Notes under the pieces: generated by a model
Told to the model about the DNA's origin: nothing
What the model saw: only the letters and a program-made list of their open reading frames with translations
Database searches by the model: none
Origin: Acidimicrobiia bacterium
GTDB lineage: Bacteria; Actinomycetota; Acidimicrobiia; IMCC26256; PALSA-555
DNA: 35,796 bases
Assembly: GCA_009694295.1 (NCBI GenBank)
Contig: SHVJ01000011.1
Coordinates: forward strand, 1-35,796
Reading direction: 5' to 3'
Shown: positions 1 through 7,349 of the stretch, piece after piece
Position numbering within the stretch: the stretch's first letter is position 1
Layout: each line of letters starts with the position of its first letter
Translations under genes and position numbers: made by a program

Positions 1-21
1 CAGGTCCGGACTCAGGTCCGG
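1..21. repeat. Short direct and inverted repeat ahead of the IclR gene
   Basis: The nonamer CAGGTCCGG occurs twice with a 12-nt period (1-9 and 13-21). The same bases form a palindrome, CCGGAC-TCAG-GTCCGG (6-21). It ends 16 nt before the start codon of the IclR regulator, where a self-operator would be expected. IclR proteins usually bind short palindromes near their own promoters. The window edge cuts the context, so the assignment as an operator is an inference. Confidence 0.35.
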
Positions 22-37
22 GGGCCCGCTCGGCCCG

Positions 38-991
38 ATGATGGAGAGGACGACGGTGGCGCAAGGCTCGGCTCCCACGGCGCGTGTCGTACGCGTGCTC
101 GAGGCGCTGCGGCTCGCGCCGGATGGCGGGCTCCGCTACGCCGAGCTCGCCCAGACGGCCGACGTGAGTCAAGCCACCTGTCACGCCATCCTTGCCACGC
201 TCACCGACGCTGGGTACGTGGTGCGCGACCCGGCGTCGAAGGCGTACTCGCTTGGACCAGCGCTGCTCGGTCTCGGTGATGCCGCGGCGCGAGCGTTTCC
301 TGAAGTGCAACTGGCGCGCGTCGAGCTCGACGCGCTTGCGAGCGAAACCGGCCTTCGGTGTCACGCGGCCAAGGTCGTTGACGACGCGATCACGGTCGTT
401 GCGGTAGCCGGCGCAGCCGAGGTCGACGACCCGATTCGGCCCGGCACTCGAATCCCCTTCGCGCCTCCCTTTGGTGCAATTCATGTCGCGTGGTCCAGCC
501 CGCACATCATCGAGCAATGGATCCGCCGCGCGCCGAGCGCTTCCTTCACCGCGGCACGTCTGCACGACGTTGTGGAAGACCACCGTCGCACTCGGGTAGC
601 GGTCGCGCCGTACACGCCCGCCTCCGCGCGCCTTCGGGAGCTGCTCGGCGAGCTCGCGGCAGACGAAGTTCCTGACGACGTACGCGACCGCACGATCGAG
701 CTACTTGGCGCCATCGACCGGCTCGACTACACGAGTGACGACCTGACGGGAAGCGAGCCGCTCGCGGTCAACACGCTTACCGCGCCAGTCTTCGATCGTC
801 ATGGGAAGGTCGCGTTCGCGATCGGACTCCATGTCGCTGAACCTGAACTTCCCGCCGACCGGATCGAAGCGCTCGCGTCCGCACTCGTCAGCGCCGCTGA
901 TCGCATGACCGAATTGATCGGCGGTCGCGTACCGAGCAGTTCACGTCCGATCCAAGATTCCGAACATTCAAGGGAACCCGTAGGGGGTTGA
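38..991 (+). CDS. IclR-family transcriptional regulator
   Basis: 317 residues. An N-terminal winged helix-turn-helix (about residues 14-70, with a recognition-helix segment around VSQATCHAILATL) is followed by a GAF-like IclR effector domain to about residue 295. Length is slightly above the usual 250-280 because of a short hydrophilic tail. Start is ATG at 38, with a second ATG directly after. The next gene starts one base after its stop, so the regulator is co-transcribed with the CGSC thiol-protein operon. That suggests it senses a substrate of that pathway and controls its own operon. The effector cannot be read from the sequence. Confidence 0.88.
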   Translation: MMERTTVAQGSAPTARVVRVLEALRLAPDGGLRYAELAQTADVSQATCHAILATLTDAGYVVRDPASKAYSLGPALLGLGDAAARAFPEVQLARVELDALASETGLRCHAAKVVDDAITVVAVAGAAEVDDPIRPGTRIPFAPPFGAIHVAWSSPHIIEQWIRRAPSASFTAARLHDVVEDHRRTRVAVAPYTPASARLRELLGELAADEVPDDVRDRTIELLGAIDRLDYTSDDLTGSEPLAVNTLTAPVFDRHGKVAFAIGLHVAEPELPADRIEALASALVSAADRMTELIGGRVPSSSRPIQDSEHSREPVGG

Positions 992-992
992 G

Positions 993-1544
993 ATGACCAA
1001 CGCATCAACGATCGCGATCCGTCTGCCCACGACTCGCCCGCCCGAGACCGATGGCGCGCCCGCGTTCACGCTCGACGCGCCCGTCGCCGGAAAGGTGGTG
1101 GGACTGCGCACCGACCTCGCGTGGCGCTCCTGGAGGCTCATCGCGAGCAAGTGGGCCGAGAATCTCCACGTAGCAGGCGCGACGACGCTGGAGATCGAGA
1201 CGGGTGCCCAGGTCGGCAAGGAAGGTCACGACGACCGAGAGACTGTGAACGAGTGGTCGGAGAAGGTCGACTTCGGCATCGTCGGCCTGGGCACATGTGG
1301 ATCGTGCACGTCGTTCAGCGTGTACGACGCGGTGACACTGGAAGAGCACAAGAAGCCGTCGCTCGTCGTGGTGTGCTCCGAGTTCGAGACGCACGCCAGG
1401 AATATGGCGCGCTTCATCGGACACTCGAACCTGAAGGTGCTGGTGCTCCCGTATCCGCTCGAGGCGCGGCCCGAGGATGAGCTGTTGCAGATCGCTGAGG
1501 AGTACTACCCGCAGGCGCTGGAGCTCTTGGGGGTGCAGGCATGA
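993..1544 (+). CDS. UGSC-type thiol protein (Cys form, CGSC motif)
   Basis: 183 residues. The key motif is TCGSC, with CGSC at residues 102-105, after a hydrophobic strand (GIVGLG). It matches the UGSC-containing (seleno)protein family that I recall from marine metagenome surveys, where the first Cys position is selenocysteine; here it is an ordinary TGT codon. A CxxC-like pair after a beta strand implies thiol redox chemistry, but the reaction is not known to me. There is no signal peptide. It follows the IclR gene by one base and overlaps the next gene by ATGA, so it belongs to a four-gene transcript. The family call rests on this motif and overall feel, not a search. Confidence 0.7.
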   Translation: MTNASTIAIRLPTTRPPETDGAPAFTLDAPVAGKVVGLRTDLAWRSWRLIASKWAENLHVAGATTLEIETGAQVGKEGHDDRETVNEWSEKVDFGIVGLGTCGSCTSFSVYDAVTLEEHKKPSLVVVCSEFETHARNMARFIGHSNLKVLVLPYPLEARPEDELLQIAEEYYPQALELLGVQA

Positions 1545-2605
1545 CGCAGGTGCTGACGAGCGAGCAAGTGGAGGTCGCAGCCGATGGCGCGGCGCTCTAC
1601 GAGTTGTCGCTCGAGGGCCGGTGGGGCGACGGTGTGCCGATCCTCGCGGCAACCGACGAGCGCATCCTGGCCATGCTCGCAGCAACGCCGTACGCCGCCG
1701 ACCACGTGATCGGTGCACTCCCACCGCAGTACGGGGTGGCGACCGTCGAGCTCGCGGCGGTGAACGCGGTGATGGCGGGATGTGAGCCAGCCGCGTTCCC
1801 GTTCCTTCTGGCTGCGATCGAAGCGATCCTCACGCCCGAGTGGAACGCATTCGGCCTCACGACCACGACGTCCAGCGTGTTCCCGATGCTCATCGTGAAC
1901 GGGCCTTCGCGTGACGACCTCCAGATCGACTACCGCGCCGGTTGCATGGGTGGTGCCGGCGGCCGTGGTTCGATGACGATCGGACGGGCACTCGCGTTGT
2001 GCCTCCGCAACATTGGCGGTCAGCGTGCCGGCGAGACCTCTCGTTGTGTGTTCGGACAGCCCGCACGCCTGGGGATGTGCTTCGGCGAGTGGGAAGAGCG
2101 CTCGCCGTGGCCGTCGCTCGCGCGCCGTCGCGGCTTCCGCGCCGAGCAGGACGTCGTGACCGCTCACGGCGGCAAGGGCACGTTCCCGATGGCCGACATC
2201 AATAACGACGACCCTCGCGACCTGCTGCACCTGATCGCCAAGAGCCTCGCGTTCCCATTGAGCAACATGTTCCTGGGTGGCACCGGCGAGAACGGTGAGG
2301 TCGTGCTCGCCATCAACCCGATCTGGGCTGATCGTTTCGCGGCAGCGTTCCCGGCCGTCGAGTCGCTCCAGGAGTACCTCTGGGAGCACGCGTGGCAGCC
2401 GATCGATGTGTGGCCGGCCGGGAACCAGGAGATCCTGCGGTCGAAGTCGCGTGTCGACGATGACGGGCGAGTGTCGCTCGTGCGCCGTCCCGACCAGATC
2501 GTGCCGATCGTGTGCGGTGGACTCGGGAGCCTGCACGCGATCGCGTTGCCGAGCTTCGGCGAGAGCCAGATGCAGAGTGCCGCAGTGGATCGGGGCACGG
2601 GGTGA
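1541..2605 (+). CDS. Conserved Cys-containing partner of the CGSC protein, unknown function
   Basis: 354 residues, no signal peptide or membrane segment. I do not recognise the fold. It has six cysteines (81, 135, 154, 169, 180, 325) and a glycine-rich segment GCMGGAGGRGS near 134-144 that looks like a nucleotide- or cofactor-binding loop. A second pair, C169 and C180, lies just after it. The start overlaps the stop of the CGSC gene (ATGA), and its own stop overlaps the next start (GTGA), so the three proteins are probably made in fixed ratio and may form a complex. A role as the catalytic subunit that takes electrons or sulfur/selenium from the two small thiol proteins is an inference. Confidence 0.6.
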   Translation: MTQVLTSEQVEVAADGAALYELSLEGRWGDGVPILAATDERILAMLAATPYAADHVIGALPPQYGVATVELAAVNAVMAGCEPAAFPFLLAAIEAILTPEWNAFGLTTTTSSVFPMLIVNGPSRDDLQIDYRAGCMGGAGGRGSMTIGRALALCLRNIGGQRAGETSRCVFGQPARLGMCFGEWEERSPWPSLARRRGFRAEQDVVTAHGGKGTFPMADINNDDPRDLLHLIAKSLAFPLSNMFLGGTGENGEVVLAINPIWADRFAAAFPAVESLQEYLWEHAWQPIDVWPAGNQEILRSKSRVDDDGRVSLVRRPDQIVPIVCGGLGSLHAIALPSFGESQMQSAAVDRGTG

Positions 2606-2865
2606 ATGTCGATGACGTCGAGGCCGCGGTTGAGGAGATGGGCGCGTTGCTCAGGCTCGACGGCGCCGAACTCACGGTGCTTGAAGCCAACCCGAAGACC
2701 GCCCGTATCGAGGTGGCGCTCGACATGACCGGCGTCGAGTGCGAGGACTGCGTCATGCCGCCCGAGATGCTCGAGCAGATGATCAGCGATGCGGTGGCGC
2801 GGCGAGTGCGGGGGGAGTTCGAGTTGGTGCTGCGGGACCCGCGCCGCGGCGGTGTCCCGAGCTGA
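2602..2865 (+). CDS. Small NifU-like CxxC protein
   Basis: 87 residues from a GTG that overlaps the previous stop (GTGA). A longer reading to 2512 would run into the upstream gene and is not needed. The pattern, an acidic helix, two strands, then C47-E-D-C50-V-M-P and a C-terminal amphipathic helix, resembles the C-terminal NifU domain. In that family the CxxC pair carries or transfers an Fe-S cluster. The usual NifU motif has a Gly and a Cys-Pro after the pair, so this is a divergent member. Context makes it the third component of the CGSC operon, perhaps a cluster or sulfur donor. Confidence 0.6.
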   Translation: MNVDDVEAAVEEMGALLRLDGAELTVLEANPKTARIEVALDMTGVECEDCVMPPEMLEQMISDAVARRVRGEFELVLRDPRRGGVPS

Positions 2866-2940
2866 CGCGCGCCAGGCGACGGCGCGCCGCTGCGTTGCGG
2901 CCCGGCACCATATCCTGAGCGGTCAACGAAGGGGTGCTGT

Positions 2941-3351
2941 GTGATGGACACCGAGACCAGCCGGGCGGTCGTCGTCGACTACTTCCGAGCGATGCGATCG
3001 CATGACGCCGCCGAGCTCGCCCGGGTGCTTGCCGACGGCGTCGAGTGGGTGCCACCGAGTAGCGCACCGCTCGAGGGCCGGCCCTATGTCGGTCGCGACA
3101 CCGTCATTGCGGCCATGGACCGCGAGGGATCCCGATTCTTCAAGCTCGATACCGGTCGGGCGGAAGGCGCCAGGCTCGTCGCCGACGGCGACACCGTCGT
3201 CATGATCTACAACTTCTCGTGCACGACCCAGAGTGACCGCGAGTACTCGAACGACTACGTCTTCGTGTTCACGTGCGCGGATGGTCAGATCGTGCGCATC
3301 GATGAGCACAACGACACGATGCGGTTCCATCGCATCGTGATGGAGGCCTGA
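2941..3351 (+). CDS. SnoaL/NTF2-like protein
   Basis: 136 residues from GTG at 2941, with an ATG as the next codon that could equally start it. A purine-rich GAAGGGG lies about 6 bases upstream. The pattern is a long N-terminal helix (VVVDYFRAMRSHDAAELARVL), a WVPP strand, then the YVGRDTVIAAM helix and curved-sheet strands ending FTCADGQIVRIDEHNDT. This is the cone fold shared by ketosteroid isomerase, SnoaL and limonene epoxide hydrolase. No clear catalytic pair can be assigned. It is a single gene converging on the amidase, 10 bases apart. Substrate unknown. Confidence 0.75.
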   Translation: MMDTETSRAVVVDYFRAMRSHDAAELARVLADGVEWVPPSSAPLEGRPYVGRDTVIAAMDREGSRFFKLDTGRAEGARLVADGDTVVMIYNFSCTTQSDREYSNDYVFVFTCADGQIVRIDEHNDTMRFHRIVMEA

Positions 3352-3361
3352 GCCCCGAACG

Positions 3362-4894
3362 CTAGATGGGTGCGACGGTGTCGAGGGCAAGCAGATCCTC
3401 GAGCACCGCGATGGCCTGGAGCACCGCGACATCCGCGTGCTGCGGGCCCACCACCTGCATGCCGATCGGGAGGCCGCTCGTCGTGAAGCCAGCACACACT
3501 GTGCCCGCAGGGGAGCGGGTCATGTTGAACGGCTGCGTGAGCCGACTCCAGTCGAGAACGTGCTCGCCATCGATGGTCCCCAGCGGCACGTCGAGCGACC
3601 CCAGTCCCTCGAGCCATCCGGTCAAGCGCTCGAGGTCGAGGCCGCTGGTGAGCTTCTCGATGTCGACGTCGCCCTCAGTAAGGAAGCGGGCCATGAGGTC
3701 GCCGACGGTCGTGGGCATCGAAGCGAGTGGGATCACGCCACACGTCGTCGGGCACAACAGCAGGTCGACCTGCTCGAAGACGTCGACCAGCTGCCCATTC
3801 AAGCGATGGCACGCGTCCTCGGCGTCGACGAAATCGACCGCCGACACCGTGGCCGCGGACATCTCTGCCGCGATCACGACGAGCGGATCGAGCTGCGACC
3901 AGAACGGCGTGTCGCGGAACGGCTCGATCGTGCGTCGGGTATAGGTGGAGACGAGCGCGCCGATCGAAGGGCCAGGGTCCTCGTCGAACACCGTGGCCAG
4001 TTCGACCACTTCGGTGCCGGCGGAGGCCAACTTCTGCGCCGCGGCAACGCATGCAGCACGGACTTCCGAGTCGACGCGCGCGTAGCCGAGGTCGGGTGAC
4101 CACCCCACTCGTTTCGGTGGCGGGGGATCCGCCAGGGCCGCGAACCAGGATGTGGAGTCGCGCGGCAACGATCGGAGGTCGTGCTGATCAGGTCCGACCA
4201 CGACGTCGAGCGCGTACGCAACGTCGCGAATGCGGCGCGCCATCACGCCGCGCGTCGAGAGGTGACCCCACCCTCCCGGTCGTGGATCGCCCGTCGGCAC
4301 ACGCCCGAGCGACGGCTTCAACCCCGACATCGCAGTCGCCGACGACGGGATGCGGATCGAGCCTCCGCCGTCGGACCCGGTGGCCAGCGGCACCATGCCC
4401 GACGCCAGCGCAGCCGACGTGCCGCCCGACGAGCCGCCGGGCGTGCGCTCGAGGTCCCATGGATTGCGAGTGATGCCGAACGTGGGGTTGTCGGTCTGCG
4501 GTTTCAACCCGAACTCAGGAGTGTTCGTCTTGCCGACGATCACGGCGCCGGCGTCGCGCAGACGGGCAACCAGCACGGAGTCGCGTTCAGCAGGCTCGTC
4601 GTGTGCGTGCGTGACCGACCCAGAGGAAGTGACAAAGCCACGCGCGTCTTCGAGGTCCTTGACGCCGATCGGGATCCCGGCCAACGGACCGACGGTCTCG
4701 CCGCGGGCGACGCGTTGGTCGATGGCGTCGGCTTGGGCGAGAGCCGAATCGCCGTCCAGGGCGACGAAGGCGTTGACGCGAGGGTTGAGGTCGTCGATGC
4801 GCGCCAGCGCATGCTCCACAAGCTCGCGTGAAGACACGCGACGGCTCGTTACATCGGCGACCAGGTCAGGGAGGGAGGTTCGTCGGAAGTCCAC
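3362..4894 (-). CDS. Amidase (amidase-signature family)
   Basis: 510 residues. The Ser-cisSer-Lys triad is visible: K79 in GIPIGVKD, S155 in the GGSSGG segment and nucleophile S179 in GGGSIRIPSS, with the expected 24-residue spacing between the serines. These cytosolic enzymes hydrolyse carboxamides, and GatA is a relative. No gatB or gatC is adjacent and the C-terminal half lacks obvious GatA features, so a catabolic or detoxifying amidase is more likely. Start is GTG with TAGCCT 8 nt upstream and no Shine-Dalgarno, which suggests a leaderless message. It is divergent from the deazaflavin oxidoreductase gene. Confidence 0.9.
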   Translation of the reverse strand: MDFRRTSLPDLVADVTSRRVSSRELVEHALARIDDLNPRVNAFVALDGDSALAQADAIDQRVARGETVGPLAGIPIGVKDLEDARGFVTSSGSVTHAHDEPAERDSVLVARLRDAGAVIVGKTNTPEFGLKPQTDNPTFGITRNPWDLERTPGGSSGGTSAALASGMVPLATGSDGGGSIRIPSSATAMSGLKPSLGRVPTGDPRPGGWGHLSTRGVMARRIRDVAYALDVVVGPDQHDLRSLPRDSTSWFAALADPPPPKRVGWSPDLGYARVDSEVRAACVAAAQKLASAGTEVVELATVFDEDPGPSIGALVSTYTRRTIEPFRDTPFWSQLDPLVVIAAEMSAATVSAVDFVDAEDACHRLNGQLVDVFEQVDLLLCPTTCGVIPLASMPTTVGDLMARFLTEGDVDIEKLTSGLDLERLTGWLEGLGSLDVPLGTIDGEHVLDWSRLTQPFNMTRSPAGTVCAGFTTSGLPIGMQVVGPQHADVAVLQAIAVLEDLLALDTVAPI

Positions 4895-4902
4895 GGCCGG
4901 GC

Positions 4903-4908
4903 AGGCTA
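4903..4908 (-). promoter_or_regulatory. -10 box TAGCCT for a leaderless amidase transcript
   Basis: TAGCCT on the minus strand ends 8 nt before the GTG start. It fits the TANNNT-start spacing that recurs across the window. No Shine-Dalgarno is seen in between. Confidence 0.55.
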
Positions 4909-4954
4909 GATCGGTCTGGAATACTTCGCGGTCCCCCTACCGTCTTGAGGTCAC

Positions 4955-5368
4955 ATGCCCGACATCAACGATTTCAACCAGAAGATCATCGACGAATTCC
5001 GCGCCAATGAGGGCAAGGTGGGAGGTCCCTTCGAGGGGTCGCAGCTCTTGCTGTTGCACACCACTGGCGCCAAGAGCGGCCAAGAGCGCATCGCCCCGTT
5101 GGCCTACCGGATCGACGGCGACCACTTCGCCATCTTCGCGAGCAAGGCCGGCGCGCCGACGAACCCCGATTGGTTCCACAACCTCGTGGCGAACCTCGAC
5201 GTGACGGTCGAGGTCGGGACCGAGGAGTTCGCGGCACGGGCCCGGGTGGCTGAAGGCGAGGAGCACGACCGCATCTGGGAAGCCCAGAAGCGCGATGTTC
5301 ACCACTTCGTGGAGTACGAGAAGAAGACCGACCGCAAGATCCCGGTGGTGGTGCTCGAACGCATCTGA
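4955..5368 (+). CDS. Deazaflavin (F420)-dependent nitroreductase-family protein
   Basis: 137 residues, the usual size of the Ddn/Rv3547 split-barrel family (DUF385). The family hallmark, LLLLHTTGAKSGQERIAPLAY, lies at about 31-51 and is followed by the NPDWFHNL helix and a strand pair. Relatives use reduced coenzyme F420 to reduce quinones and nitroaromatics, and F420 use is typical of actinomycetes. It is monocistronic, with TACCGT at 4938 and a short GAGG before the ATG. It converges on the DUF983 gene 7 nt away. The physiological substrate cannot be inferred. Confidence 0.85.
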   Translation: MPDINDFNQKIIDEFRANEGKVGGPFEGSQLLLLHTTGAKSGQERIAPLAYRIDGDHFAIFASKAGAPTNPDWFHNLVANLDVTVEVGTEEFAARARVAEGEEHDRIWEAQKRDVHHFVEYEKKTDRKIPVVVLERI

Positions 5369-5375
5369 TCCAGAC

Positions 5376-5786
5376 TCAGATGTGATGGACCTGTTCGTCG
5401 GCGGGTTCATTACGGTCGAGTCGCTGCATCACGCCGCGATCGATCGCGAGCCAGAGGGTCTTCGAATGCGGGTACAGCGCGATCGGTAGGAGAAGAGCGA
5501 GCGGCACGAAGATCGCCAGGAGCGGAACTACCGGCACGTCGGGGATCGTCAGTGCGAGCGCGGTGGCGAAGCCAAAAGCCAAGATCCCGGTAGTGACAGC
5601 GATGTTCACCGCCATCGCGCCGATCCAGTAGCCCGCTTCACGTTCGAAGTGCAGACTGCAGCAGGGGCAGTCAGGAACGATCTCGAACCAGCGCCGAAAC
5701 AGGTGTCCTGCGCCACATCGTGGGCATCGCCGGGTGCACCCTCGCCAGAGCATGCGGACACGAGTCGCAGGCTCGGCCGACTTCAA
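5376..5786 (-). CDS. DUF983 membrane protein
   Basis: 136 residues. The N-terminal zinc-ribbon-like part has two cysteine clusters (CTRRCPRCG at about 17-25 and CPCC at about 40-43). It is followed by an aromatic FEREAGYWIGAM segment and two hydrophobic spans (about 54-78 and 84-106). This is the DUF983 arrangement, a family of small inner-membrane proteins of unknown function that is often near cytochrome oxidase genes. Start is a TTG with TACCGT 8 nt upstream and no ribosome site, so the TTG is supported mainly by the leaderless pattern. An internal ATG would lose the start of the ribbon region. Confidence 0.8.
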   Translation of the reverse strand: MKSAEPATRVRMLWRGCTRRCPRCGAGHLFRRWFEIVPDCPCCSLHFEREAGYWIGAMAVNIAVTTGILAFGFATALALTIPDVPVVPLLAIFVPLALLLPIALYPHSKTLWLAIDRGVMQRLDRNEPADEQVHHI

Positions 5787-5794
5787 GAGTCTTC

Positions 5795-5800
5795 ACGGTA
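5795..5800 (-). promoter_or_regulatory. -10 box TACCGT for the DUF983 gene
   Basis: TACCGT on the minus strand ends 8 nt before the TTG start, in line with other leaderless-type starts here. Confidence 0.5.
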
Positions 5801-5872
5801 CGCGATGATGCCGTGTGTTCAGACTCGGAGCAGGCGAGCGGTAGGTGCCGGACTGGGCTCAGAGAACCCGGT

Positions 5873-5897
5873 CGACCAGAGAGCGCGACCAGAGAGC
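5873..5897 (+). repeat. Tandem 12-mer directly before the aldo/keto reductase
   Basis: CGACCAGAGAGC occurs twice (5873-5884 and 5886-5897, period 13 nt). The second copy ends next to the AGGAGG ribosome site of the aldo/keto reductase. It could be an operator or a 5'-leader element. It is otherwise unexplained. Confidence 0.5.
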
Positions 5898-5908
5898 AGG
5901 AGGGCGTT

Positions 5909-6895
5909 GTGGAGCTGCGTCAGCTCGGCGGTGCAGGAATCAGTGTCTCGGAGCTGTGTCTCGGAGCGATGACCTTCGGTCGGGAGGCCGATGAGGCGAC
6001 GAGTAAGGCGATGGTCGATCGCTTCCTCGATGCCGGCGGCAACTTCGTCGACACCGCGAACGTGTACTCCGACGGCCTTTCCGAAGAGGTCACGGGTCGA
6101 GCGCTCAAGGGGAAGCGGGACCAGGTAGTGCTCGCCACGAAGGTGCGTTTCCAATCGGGGCCGGGTCCGAACGACGTCGGTTTGTCGCGGCGTCACATCC
6201 GCCGCGCGGTCGAAGCCTCGCTGCGGCGGCTCGACACCGATTGGATCGATCTCTACCAGGTGCACTGCTGGGACAACCGGGCCTCGCTCGACGAGACGTT
6301 GTCGACACTCAACGACCTCGTCCACGAAGGGAAGGTCTGTTACCTCGGCGCGAGCAACTACACGGCGTGGCAGCTCGCCAAGTCGCTGGGCATCGCAGAG
6401 GGCAAGGGCTTGACGCCGTTTGCCACGCTGCAGCCCGAGTACTCGCTCATCACCCGCGACATCGAACGCGAGTTGCTTCCGTTGTGCCGATCGGAGAGCC
6501 TCGCGGTGTTGCCGTGGAGCCCGCTCTGTGGCGGGATTCTCAGCGGCAAGTACCGCAAGGAGGAAGATTTGCCGAAGGGAACGCGCGGTGGTGACGCCGA
6601 GGAGCCGATCACCTTCACCTACAAGCTCGACGATCGCGCGTGGAACATCGTGGAAGCTGTGCGCAAGGTCGCCGACGATCTCGGGAAATCCTCTGCGCAG
6701 GTAGCGATCAACTGGATCACGAACCGGCCGGGAGTCACATCACCGATCATCGGCGCGCGGAACCTCGAACAGCTCGACGACAACCTCGGTTCGGTCGGGT
6801 GGCAGCTCGACGAGGAGCACTGGAAAGCCCTCGCCTGGGCTTCGGCGTTCCCGCGCGGCTACCCGTACGACTTCATCGAGTACGCAGACCACTGA
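5909..6895 (+). CDS. Aldo/keto reductase
   Basis: 328 residues. The (beta/alpha)8 AKR fold carries the full catalytic tetrad D48, Y53, K78 and H119 (FVDTANVYSDG, LATKV, LYQVHCWD). The C-terminal NADPH-binding segment is present (GVTSPIIGARNLEQLDDNL). It most resembles the YajO/PhdG-type general AKRs that reduce aldehydes and ketones with NADPH. The start is the GTG at 5909 with AGGAGG 5 nt upstream. The open frame runs upstream to 5720, but that part is low-complexity and overlaps the DUF983 gene. The stop overlaps a possible start of the universal stress gene (ATGA at 6895), so the two are probably co-expressed in stress. Confidence 0.9.
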   Translation: MELRQLGGAGISVSELCLGAMTFGREADEATSKAMVDRFLDAGGNFVDTANVYSDGLSEEVTGRALKGKRDQVVLATKVRFQSGPGPNDVGLSRRHIRRAVEASLRRLDTDWIDLYQVHCWDNRASLDETLSTLNDLVHEGKVCYLGASNYTAWQLAKSLGIAEGKGLTPFATLQPEYSLITRDIERELLPLCRSESLAVLPWSPLCGGILSGKYRKEEDLPKGTRGGDAEEPITFTYKLDDRAWNIVEAVRKVADDLGKSSAQVAINWITNRPGVTSPIIGARNLEQLDDNLGSVGWQLDEEHWKALAWASAFPRGYPYDFIEYADH

Positions 6896-6906
6896 TGGAG
6901 GTGGCC

Positions 6907-7329
6907 ATGAAGGGACTCATCATCGTGGGTGTCGACGGCAGCGACACCGCAGAACGTGCCGCTCGTGAAGCCGTGGCGCTCGCCGTCGCCACCGACGCGA
7001 AGCTTCATTTCGTGACGGCGATGACGAAGTCCAAGGACCTCAACGTAGGTACAAGCGGGGAGGCCTGGCACATCTCATCGCACGACCAGGCCGAGCAGCT
7101 CCTGGACGACATCGCCCAACGGCTCTCACCTCCCGGTCTGGAGCGCTCGACCGCGGTGCTCGCCGGCAAGCCCGCCGAGGTGATCTGCGCGGAGGCCGGG
7201 CGGGTCCATGCAACAATGATCGTGGTCGGCAACGCTCGCATGCAGGGCGTGAAGCGAGTGCTCGGTGCCATCGCCTCCGACGTTGCGCACCGCGCACCGT
7301 GCAGCGTGTACATCGCAAAAACCACCTGA
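6907..7329 (+). CDS. Universal stress protein, UspA family
   Basis: 140 residues, single UspA domain. It starts with the GLIIVGVDGSDTAE strand-loop. The C-terminal VVGNARMQGVKRVLGAIASDV corresponds to the ATP-binding G-2x-G-9x-G(S/T) motif, but the second Gly is Arg and the final Ser/Thr is Ala, so ATP binding is uncertain. The ATG at 6907 has GGAGG 5 nt before it. An ATG at 6895 that overlaps the AKR stop would add only four residues. It forms a two-gene unit with the aldo/keto reductase. Role is inferred as survival under stress or growth arrest. Confidence 0.88.
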   Translation: MKGLIIVGVDGSDTAERAAREAVALAVATDAKLHFVTAMTKSKDLNVGTSGEAWHISSHDQAEQLLDDIAQRLSPPGLERSTAVLAGKPAEVICAEAGRVHATMIVVGNARMQGVKRVLGAIASDVAHRAPCSVYIAKTT

Positions 7330-7337
7330 TTCGCACG

Positions 7338-7343
7338 TAGCCT
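7338..7343 (+). promoter_or_regulatory. -10 box TAGCCT for the DinG-type helicase
   Basis: TAGCCT ends 6 nt before the GTG start, and there is no Shine-Dalgarno between. This suggests a leaderless transcript that starts at or near the GTG. Confidence 0.55.
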
Positions 7344-7349
7344 CCGGCC

